From Amoebophrya sp. AT5.2 (lineage: Eukaryota; Sar; Dinophyceae; Syndiniales; Amoebophryaceae), in contig RXOD01005207.1 of the NCBI GenBank assembly GCA_005223375.1, positions 1 to 15,308 on the forward strand: a stretch of 15,308 bases of DNA, given 5' to 3'. Positions 1 to 6,479 of the stretch are shown here, one piece after another (the stretch's first letter is position 1; each line of letters opens with the position of its first letter). Both the position numbers and the translations under genes were made by a program. The notes beneath the pieces were generated by a model, which searched no databases, had not been told where the DNA came from, and saw nothing but the letters and a program-made list of their open reading frames with translations.

Positions 1-1
1 C

Positions 2-1063
2 CTTCTTTGCTCGCTTGCTCATGCCAATCGGGCCGCGGGGCCGATAGCAATAGCGGGCAAGGTTGTCACAGATGGACTGCTGGAGCTGCTCGATGAGCTT
101 GGGCTACCAGCCATGCTCGAGAAAGTCGATTTTGGTACAGAGCTGGAGATCTTGGGGCTAATGTTTTCTGTGGTGAACGGGGCACCCGAGGTCTTCCTCA
201 CCGAGAAGAAAAAGAAGGTTATCAAAGAAGCATGTGTGTTAGCAAGAGAGTCGGGAGCTATAGAACCCGACGAACTCGAGAAGTTGGTTGGCAGGCTGAC
301 TTTTGTTTTGTCAGCCATCGCAGACCGGGCGTTAAGCCCGGTCATGCGTCCGTTGAGAAGGATGTTGAACAAAGAGCAGACCATCGTGGATGATGCTGTG
401 AAGAGGTCGCTGAGGGCCATAGAGGTCATTTTAGATTTAAACATACGACGGAAGGTAGTCGTTGAGGAACCCGGCGCTGCGAGTGTGCTTCTCTACACAG
501 ACGCTAGCTGGGAAAGGAATAAAGGCTGGTTAGCCGGGGTGTTGGTAATCAGCGGTAAGTTTTATGCCGTCAGACAGCAGGTCTTTAAGTGTATGCCTCA
601 CAAGGACTACGATACCTGGGCGATAAACTTTTTGGAAACCATAGTTTCCGTCTTCGCCGCCAAGCACTTTTCAAAGAAGCTTCACGGTCGACGCTTCGAC
701 CATGCAGTAGATAACACGTGTGCGCAGTCAGTTTTGCTTGCGCAGGGGTCGTCTTCTGAAAAGACGAAGTGGTACCTCAGCCAAGCCTCCTCCCAGTATT
801 GGGCGGAGGCAGCGCGACATCAGTTCAAACCCTGGCTAGTCAGGGTCCCGTCTCACTTCAACATCGCGGACTATCCTACCCGCGAGGATCTCATGGCTGT
901 GCTGAATGAGTTGTATCCGAACTTTTTTACAGAGATGTCAGAAAGCTTCAACTTGGGTGATTACTTCACCAAGTCGCTGGCAGGCACCGTGCCAGACTGC
1001 ATAGGAGATATCGCTCGCGCATATGCGGGCCATGACATCACAGAGTCCGACTCAGATGCTTAA
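2..1063 (+). CDS. Retroelement reverse transcriptase (3' end) with RNase H domain, 5'-partial
   Basis: The frame is open from base 2, so the gene enters from outside the window; the first ATG at 113 is internal. Residues before and after it (from about LLELLDELGLP to LEILGLMFS) resemble the segment that follows the YVDD active site in reverse transcriptases, which itself would lie off the left edge. An RNase H domain follows, with its four acidic positions in order: D in YTDASW (codon at 500), E in INFLET (635), D in VDNTC (710) and D in HFNIADYPTR (869). The INxLE motif and the final N-x-A-D-x-x-(S/T)R pattern are typical of RNase H from DIRS-like and related retroelements. RNase H degrades the RNA strand of the RNA-DNA hybrid during reverse transcription. 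No recombinase, integrase or endonuclease domain is visible here, so the family is inferred. The frame is undamaged within the window, so the element may be young. Confidence 0.85.
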   Translation, partial: LLCSLAHANRAAGPIAIAGKVVTDGLLELLDELGLPAMLEKVDFGTELEILGLMFSVVNGAPEVFLTEKKKKVIKEACVLARESGAIEPDELEKLVGRLTFVLSAIADRALSPVMRPLRRMLNKEQTIVDDAVKRSLRAIEVILDLNIRRKVVVEEPGAASVLLYTDASWERNKGWLAGVLVISGKFYAVRQQVFKCMPHKDYDTWAINFLETIVSVFAAKHFSKKLHGRRFDHAVDNTCAQSVLLAQGSSSEKTKWYLSQASSQYWAEAARHQFKPWLVRVPSHFNIADYPTREDLMAVLNELYPNFFTEMSESFNLGDYFTKSLAGTVPDCIGDIARAYAGHDITESDSDA

Positions 1064-1420
1064 GCGTGCAATGGTTGGTTTTTTGTTTGGCACAGTAAGT
1101 GCTCCTTGTCATATGTTGATGCATCATTTTTTGTCAGCTCCTGAGGAGCAGGCGTTTTTTGGGTCACGGACACCTCAGAGCTCACTGGCGTCTTGGTTGC
1201 GCCGCAGTGAGCACATGAGCAGCTGCGCAGGCGTGCTCCGGAGTGATGCTCGGCGAGTCGCCACCTTCTCTCAGCCTTGGAAAGGCTGTCTTCACGGTGT
1301 TCAGCCGTTCAGGTCGTTGTGCGTCATCCTGGTTCACGCTCGTGCGGCAGCTCGTGGCCGCGTTCACTCGTGAGGTGTTTGTAACCCAGTCTCAGAACAA
1401 GTAAGCAGTTAGTAAACAGA
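1064..1420. other. Hairpin-rich 3' flank of the retroelement
   Basis: This 357-bp stretch lies between the retroelement stop codon and the 11-bp minisatellite. An overlapping frame (1023-1373, starting inside the upstream gene) has no recognisable domain and I do not call it. Three perfect short inverted repeats lie within about 150 bp. They are 1137-1142 with 1144-1149 (6-bp arms, 1-nt centre), 1180-1187 with 1205-1212 (8-bp arms) and 1272-1278 with 1282-1288 (7-bp arms, 3-nt loop). They could form RNA structure in the retroelement 3' untranslated region. That role is inferred; only the inverted repeats are seen. Confidence 0.5.
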
Positions 1421-1629
1421 CTAGGAACGAACTAGGAACGAACTAGGAACGAACTAGGAACGAGCTAGGAACGAACTAGGAACGAACTAGGAAACAACTA
1501 GGAAAGAACTAGGAAAGAACTAGGAAAGAACTAGGAAAGAACTAGGAAAGAACTAGGAAAGAACTAGGAAAAAACTAGGAAAGAACTAGGAGACAACTAG
1601 GAAACAACTAGGAAACAACTAGGAGACAA
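1421..1629. repeat. 11-bp minisatellite, 19 copies
   Basis: Nineteen consecutive 11-bp units of the form CTAGGAAnnAA or CTAGGAGACAA run with no insertion or deletion, so every CTAGG starts exactly 11 bp after the previous one. Variants are grouped. The left block is CTAGGAACGAA (one unit reads CTAGGAACGAG), the middle is mainly CTAGGAAAGAA, and the right end mixes CTAGGAAACAA and CTAGGAGACAA. Apart from the CT at the start of each unit and an occasional C, this strand is almost all purine. The grouped variants suggest growth by local duplication. Confidence 0.97.
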
Positions 1630-1693
1630 CAGGTGGGAAGGTTGGCCCAGATTTTTTTGGCAAAGTTGGAAAGTGTGCGCATGTCCCACCTGT
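1629..1693. repeat. 10-bp perfect inverted repeat bridging minisatellite and satellite
   Basis: ACAGGTGGGA at 1629-1638 is the exact reverse complement of TCCCACCTGT at 1684-1693, separated by 45 bp. The left arm starts at the end of the last minisatellite unit and the right arm ends just before the first clear satellite copy. No flanking target-site duplication is seen, so a miniature transposon is not supported. The right half (about 1672-1700) resembles the end of the satellite unit, so part of this stretch may be a decayed extra copy. Confidence 0.6.
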
Positions 1694-1700
1694 GCTACGG

Positions 1701-2618
1701 ATCTAATCCGGTAGATGTGTACAGCGGTCCCGGGTGTCTTGAATTGCTTCGAAGTCAGCGTCTTGCGCCAGTCCTGCGCCTGAGAAAATTCAACGCGCTC
1801 ACGCAGAAATTTTCCAGGCCCACGCTTGCGCTGATCCCGCCGCAAATCTAACCTAGTGGGCGCGTAAAGCGGTCCTGTCTGTCTTCGATTGCTTCGGAAT
1901 CAGCCTCCTGCACCAGTCTGGCGCCCGAGAAAATTGGACGCGCTCGCGCGAAAATTTGCCGGGCCACGCTTGCGCTGATCCCGCCGCAAATATGATCCGG
2001 TAGATGCGTAGAGCGGTCCCGGTTGTCTTGGATTCCTTCGGAATTAGCCTCCTGCACCAGTCTTGTGCCCGAGAAAATTCGACGCGCTCGCCCAAAAATT
2101 TTCCGGGCCACGTTTGCGCTGATCCCGCCGCAAATCTAATCCGGTAGATGTGTAGAGCGGTCCCGGGTGTCTTGGATTGCTTCGGAATCAGCCTCCTGCA
2201 CCAGTCTCGCGCCCGAGAAAAGTCGACGCGCTCGCGTGGAAATTTTCCGGGCCCACGTTTGCGCTGATCCCGCCGCGAATCTAATCCGGTAGATGCGTAG
2301 AGCGGTCCCGGGTGTCTTGGATTGCTTCGGAATTAGCCTCCTGCACCAGTCTCACGCCCGAGAAAATTCGACGCGCCTGCGCGGAAATTTTCCGGGCCCA
2401 CGTTTGCGCTGATCCCGCCGCGGATCTAATCCGGTAGATGCGTAGAGCGGTCCCGGATGTCTTGGATTGCTTCGGAATCAGCCTCCTGCACCAGTCTCGC
2501 GCCCGAGAAAATTCGACGCGCTCGCGCGAAAATTTTCCGGGCCCACGTTTGCGCCGATCCCGCCGCAAATCTCATCCGGTAGATGCGTAGAGCGGTCCCG
2601 GGTGTCTTGGATTGCTTC
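1701..2618. repeat. 144/145-bp tandem satellite, six full copies and one partial
   Basis: Units begin at 1701, 1846, 1990, 2134, 2279, 2424 and 2569, each opening with a variant of ATCTAATCCGGTAGATG, giving periods of 145, 144, 144, 145, 145 and 145. The seventh copy stops after about 50 bp, at GATTGCTTC near 2618, where unrelated sequence begins abruptly. Copies 1 and 2 are the most diverged and copies 4-7 the most alike, and a degenerate fragment precedes copy 1. Several minus-strand frames stay open across the array. They change frame from copy to copy because the period is not consistently a multiple of three, so I treat the array as non-coding. Confidence 0.97.
2501..2542. repeat. Stem-loop inside each satellite unit (copy 6 shown)
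   Basis: GCCCGAGAAAATT at 2501-2513 pairs with AATTTTCCGGGC at 2531-2542, giving twelve base pairs with one bulged A (2506) and a 17-nt loop rich in CG. The same stem lies at 1778-1819 in copy 1, where the fourth pair is T-A (1781/1816) instead of C-G. Copies 3 and 5 keep most of the stem, while copies 2 and 4 have one mismatch in it. Whether it acts as RNA or as a DNA cruciform cannot be told. Confidence 0.6.
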
Positions 2619-3686
2619 ACGAAGTTCCCGCCGCGCACGACGACGGGGCCGCAACGATTTCGACGGCGGGCGCAGGCTTTTTTGCGCTTGGAACACGGGC
2701 GCGGCGGCCCCCCGCCCGGTGGTTTTTCGGTGCATATGTTCGAAGGCGCCCGCCGTCGCTACGGGCCCGCCGCTTGCTTCTTCTAGTGCGGGCTTCTTCT
2801 CCTTCGGCATTTTCCTAGCTTCCGGGCGTTCGATGTCCGGTAGTGCGTGTCTCTGCCTGCAAAGACTCGTTGACTCTCGGTCTCGTTGGCGAAGCCGATG
2901 TCTTGAACCGCCGTGCTGCTCCTGGTGCTCAGGCTCTCGCTCAGTTCGATGCAGTTTATGTTGATGACTCCTTGTCGTGTCGAGGTCGAAGTTGAATCGC
3001 AGTGGCGCTTTCTGATTCGCATGGAAGCCATGTCCTTGCGCCATTCGTACATCCGATGACTACCCGCCTGCATGTGACGAGTGGCAGAGCGGAAGAGTGC
3101 CTGAAATGCAGCCACGGCACTCCGCTGCACTGAAATGTGATTTGAGCGTAACTCTCGATGCTGCCTGATTTCGGTAAGTTCGTCGTGCGTAGTGTTTTGC
3201 ATTTCGTGTCACGCGGAAAATCGCAATTCGTGTCAACTTGGAGTCTGGCGGTGGTGCCAAAGAAACGCAAAAAACTCTACTTCTCCCCACTCTTCTGCTT
3301 CGCTCAGGCCACGAGCCTTCCGTTCTACCCACCCTCTGTTAGTAAGGCGAGCTCTTTGCATACCCTGAGCATCAACTCAAGTGCTTCGTATTGCAATTAG
3401 ATAGCTTTGATTTCCATTACTTGGAGCAGTCGCTCCTTCACCCTCTCTCTGACTGCTTTTCTAACAATAGTTTCCAGTTTTTTTTCGGCTAAGTTTTGGA
3501 CTCCCAGGCCTGGCCATCTGATTTACTCATTCCCAATGTCAACGTCAAGCAAACTTCCAAAGAAAAATTATCACGTGTGGGTTACAAGCACGGGAAGCCC
3601 GAAGCTGAGCGCCTGATTTACGTGGCGGTGGAGCAGTAGCTCGGCAATTCGCACGGACCGCGGCTTTGTTCCGGGGCCGAAACCAA
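2619..3686. other. Intergenic region, no supported gene
   Basis: This stretch of about 1.07 kb separates the satellite from the aminotransferase gene. The first 160 bp are very GC-rich and the rest is more mixed, with pyrimidine-rich runs between about 3270 and 3530. Open frames on both strands overlap, show biased low-complexity translations and contain no recognisable domain. The promoter and 5' untranslated region of the aminotransferase presumably lie in the right part. I saw no convincing TATA-type element and no upstream in-frame ATG; an in-frame TGA lies at 3606-3608. Confidence 0.5.
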
Positions 3687-5771
3687 ATGTCGGGACCTCC
3701 GTCGCCAGCGGTCCCCAGCCCGGGCGACACCGGCATCGCACGGGAGGGCACGGCGGGTTCGCTCTCGCCGGACGGGTGGCGGGGCCCGCGGGGAAACTTC
3801 GCCCCGACCGGCGCGAGCGATCCCTTCTTGGCCTTACCGCCATGCACGGAAACCCTGTTCACGACCACGGCGCGGCTGATCAACCTAGACACGGGCGCGC
3901 CCGATTTGCAGCTCCTGAAAGAGGCGACGCGGATGATGGGGGCCGCGGCGGTGGAGCTAGTGGCAGACATGGACAAACACTCCGAGGGTGGGGGCGTTGC
4001 TCCGGAGAGTGCAGCTGCTCATGAGCAGGCCGGCTATAATTTTAGCCTGTCGCAGCCTGCGGCGAAGAAAGGGCCGGCGACTTCATGCCAGTACGGGCCG
4101 ACGATGGGGACACTATCGTACCGCACAGAGGTGGCCGCGTTTCTGAACCGCCACTACGGCGAAGTTTCCAAATCGACGGTAGCGGTGCAACCGGAAAACG
4201 TGTTTCAGACGAACGGAGCCACGAGCGGGTTGACGGCTGCGATCGCGACGTTCTTCCCGCTGGAAGTTGTCGCAAGCGGTATCGACGATGTAGGGACAGC
4301 GACCACTGAGAAGTCGGCTTTCCCTGCTTCTCGCCCCCAACAACGTCGCAGACTAGCGTTCGTGGAGGACCCAACCTATTTCCTCGCCCCGAAGATTTTA
4401 ACCGAGCAGGGATTCTCGCTGGTCCCCGTGCCCGTACAGGAGGACGGCCTGGACGTCGACCGGCTAGAAGAACTTCTGCAGAAGCACTTCCCCGATGCCG
4501 GGGAACATCTTCTCATCGACAAAGCAGACCGCGAGAACACGACGCGCACCACCGCTGAAAAAGTTCCCGACTATTCCGCCATGCTGTACACGGTGCCGAC
4601 GTACCACAACCCCACCGGTTGCGTGCTGTCCGACGAGAAGCGGCGAAAGATTGTCGCGCTGGCGCGGAAGTACGACTTGCTCGTGTTTTGCGACGACGTG
4701 TACGAGCTTCTGGGGAAACAGGAAAAAGACGGCAGTACGGGCAACGAGGTTCCGCCCCGACTGCTCGCGTACGACGTTTTCTCCGGAAAACCGCCGCGCA
4801 GGGGCGTGCACGTGCTGAGCAACAGCACGTTCTCGAAGGTGCTGGGGCCAGGGGTGCGCTGCGGGTGGATCGAGGCGGCGGCGGTGTTGCTGCAAAAGTT
4901 AGCGCAGGGGAAGGCGACCTGCAGCGCGGGAGCCGCGGCGCAGTTCGTGGGAAGCCTGATCGAGCGAAACCTGCGCGCTGGCCGACAGGACGATTTTCTG
5001 CGGCGCGTGCGCGTGGAGTTCACGGGACGGAGGCGCACGGTGTACCGTGTGTTCTACAAGAGCTTGGCGGCGCGACTGCGCGAGCTGCGAGACGGTGCTA
5101 CGAGAAGCGGGAGCAAGGGCAAACCGACGGAGCGGGCGCCTCGACCTCTCGGCGCATTGTTCGCGCCGCAGCAACGAGCGTCGGAAAGCGCGGCCGACGC
5201 TGCCCCGCCGAGTCTGAGCGAGCACGCGCTGTCTTTGTTCGACGACAACAAGCTGTCGTTGTTCGACGAAAACAACGACACCGCGCTTCCCATTCCCGCG
5301 GGCCTCGCGCGCGAAATCACCACGGGAAGCCTTCACCGTGAACTCTCGAGCGCACTGGGCTCGCCGCAGGACGATAGTAATCATGAACCAGAGCCGCGGG
5401 ACGACCCATTCGAGGAGCTTCACGCGAAGTGGGAAGCTGTGAAAGCAGAGTACGTCGGCGCGGAGATTGAGAAAACGTACACCGCCATACAGTCCTCTTC
5501 TGACGCCTCGTTGGCGGAGAGCCAAAACTTCCGGCTGTCCGGAGGGCTGCACGGAGGGATGTGTGTCTTCTTCGAGGGTCCCGTAGAGTTGGACGCGCAT
5601 GCGCTGCTAGTGCGCGCGCGCTGCTTAGGCGTCAGCTTCAAGCCGGGGGACCTGTTCTCAATTACGCAGAACAACAGGAACTGCCTGCGGATTGCGGTGG
5701 CGCACTATCCGGCGGAAGAACTAGCGAAGGCGATGTGGCTGCTAGCACAGATTCTGCCGCAGTGCGTTTGA
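3687..5771 (+). CDS. PLP-dependent aminotransferase, fold type I (class I/II), with large insertion
   Basis: This apparently intronless 694-residue protein starts at the first in-frame ATG after the TGA at 3606; the frame is also open from 3609 without an ATG. Residues 1 to about 55 are Pro/Gly-rich and probably disordered. Family motifs follow in order: INLDTGAPD, YGPTMGTLSYR, the phosphate-loop region TNGATSG (N176), YHNPTG (N308), the PLP-contacting DDVY (D336, Y339), the Schiff-base lysine in STFSKVLGPGVRCGW (K384) and the carboxylate-binding arginine in CLRIAV (R668). Family members transfer amino groups between amino acids and 2-oxo acids; the overall pattern recalls kynurenine/2-aminoadipate-type and yeast YER152C-like enzymes, but the substrate cannot be read from sequence. 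A low-complexity insertion at about residues 470-615 lies between the start of the small domain and the GGLHGGMCVF strand. Typical members have 380-480 residues. No clear targeting peptide is evident. Confidence 0.88.
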   Translation: MSGPPSPAVPSPGDTGIAREGTAGSLSPDGWRGPRGNFAPTGASDPFLALPPCTETLFTTTARLINLDTGAPDLQLLKEATRMMGAAAVELVADMDKHSEGGGVAPESAAAHEQAGYNFSLSQPAAKKGPATSCQYGPTMGTLSYRTEVAAFLNRHYGEVSKSTVAVQPENVFQTNGATSGLTAAIATFFPLEVVASGIDDVGTATTEKSAFPASRPQQRRRLAFVEDPTYFLAPKILTEQGFSLVPVPVQEDGLDVDRLEELLQKHFPDAGEHLLIDKADRENTTRTTAEKVPDYSAMLYTVPTYHNPTGCVLSDEKRRKIVALARKYDLLVFCDDVYELLGKQEKDGSTGNEVPPRLLAYDVFSGKPPRRGVHVLSNSTFSKVLGPGVRCGWIEAAAVLLQKLAQGKATCSAGAAAQFVGSLIERNLRAGRQDDFLRRVRVEFTGRRRTVYRVFYKSLAARLRELRDGATRSGSKGKPTERAPRPLGALFAPQQRASESAADAAPPSLSEHALSLFDDNKLSLFDENNDTALPIPAGLAREITTGSLHRELSSALGSPQDDSNHEPEPRDDPFEELHAKWEAVKAEYVGAEIEKTYTAIQSSSDASLAESQNFRLSGGLHGGMCVFFEGPVELDAHALLVRARCLGVSFKPGDLFSITQNNRNCLRIAVAHYPAEELAKAMWLLAQILPQCV
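5229..5276 (+). repeat. 24-bp in-frame duplication within the aminotransferase insertion
   Basis: Two adjacent copies encode LSLFDDNK and LSLFDENN. The unit is 24 nt, the frame is kept, and the copies differ at several bases. The repeat lies inside the low-complexity insertion and looks like a short acidic-hydrophobic motif of the kind used in protein binding, though that role is a guess. Confidence 0.8.
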
Positions 5772-5916
5772 GCACACTATGGAAAACATTTGAGTATCCA
5801 GACACTTCGAGTTCGTCTGGCTGCCATTCCTGTTTGCCGATGTTTTGAGGAAAAGCCACGGCATCATGCGGATGCACGCATGCAGGCTTCACCGACTCAT
5901 CACATAAATTTGGAAA

Positions 5917-6390
5917 TCACGCCGTAAAAATAAAAGGATAGGTGCTGTCTCCAGTTGCTCGCGCAAGATAGCTGTTGATCGTGGCGTTCGTGGCGTTTTC
6001 GACGAAGTTTGATCTAGACTGATAGATCAGTCCGTCGGTGTGAAGCAAGTACTTTGCATTTCGGTGTAGTCTGATCTTTTGATGATCCTCAGATTGTGGG
6101 TCACTATGGGACAGCGTTAGATTCAATGCTCTCGTGACTGGGATCAACGTCGCTGCCAGTTTCACATTACTCTCGTGGCCGTGAATTGTTTGGGCTTCCG
6201 GCACGCGCTCGTGATGCGGTCGTGGTCGTCGTGTTGAAACTCGATCTTTGTCGGGTGAACCTCGGCGAATGTCACTGTGGGATACGTCGTTGCGTCGCGT
6301 GTCGCGCATAACGGGGGCTGGGGCAGGCACGATGGGTTGCGAGAAGTAGTGATCGTGTCCCCTCTCTGACAAGCGGACTTTTACTACCAT
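5917..6390 (-). CDS. Possible small gene on the minus strand, unknown
   Basis: A 158-codon minus-strand frame runs from an ATG at 6390 to a stop at 5917, filling most of the gap between the two main genes. The translation is of mixed composition, with no long low-complexity run, and ends in a segment containing YLLHTDGLIYQSRSNF. No domain or motif is recognised, and its base composition is less GC-biased than the neighbouring genes. It could be a chance frame or part of untranslated sequence of the flanking plus-strand genes. Nothing supports expression. Confidence 0.2.
   Translation of the reverse strand: MVVKVRLSERGHDHYFSQPIVPAPAPVMRDTRRNDVSHSDIRRGSPDKDRVSTRRPRPHHERVPEAQTIHGHESNVKLAATLIPVTRALNLTLSHSDPQSEDHQKIRLHRNAKYLLHTDGLIYQSRSNFVENATNATINSYLARATGDSTYPFIFTA
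5929..5934 (+). terminator. Possible polyadenylation signal AATAAA
   Basis: AATAAA lies 158 bp after the aminotransferase stop codon in locally A-rich sequence. It matches the canonical eukaryotic signal and the distance suits a short 3' untranslated region. Many protists do not use this hexamer strictly, so this is only a candidate. Confidence 0.3.
6017..6032. repeat. Short perfect inverted repeat
   Basis: GACTGAT and ATCAGTC are separated by two bases. At this length it may well be chance. It lies in the 708-bp gap (5772-6479) that otherwise holds the possible polyadenylation signal and the doubtful minus-strand frame. Confidence 0.4.
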
Positions 6391-6479
6391 TCCATTTGTT
6401 AGAGAATGGAGCCCGAGTAGCGGGCCGCGCAACAGCAGTTGTTTGCTTTACTTTTATCGAAGTTAGGCCACACGAAATC

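Noticed and set aside
1023..1373. 116-codon frame overlapping the end of the reverse transcriptase gene
   Set aside because: No recognisable domain, biased composition and overlapping start. The hairpins in the same stretch fit a non-coding 3' region better.
1629..1693. Miniature inverted-repeat transposon
   Set aside because: The arms are only 10 bp, no target-site duplication is seen, and part of the interior looks like decayed satellite.
1421..2618. CRISPR-like array
   Set aside because: The repeats are directly adjacent with no unique spacers, and the setting is eukaryotic.
1701..2618. Satellite derived from a tRNA or 5S rRNA gene
   Set aside because: I found no good match to the internal promoter boxes on either strand and no cloverleaf; only the simple stem-loop is evident.
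1848..3044. Minus-strand open frames across the satellite and beyond, up to 188 codons
   Set aside because: They translate the same repeat in changing frames because the period is 144 or 145 bp. The products are Arg-rich strings with no domain, and the longest runs from the satellite into unrelated sequence.
2583..3616. Several short frames before the aminotransferase gene as upstream exons
   Set aside because: None links to the aminotransferase with a convincing acceptor, and the enzyme is complete at its N-terminal motif without them.
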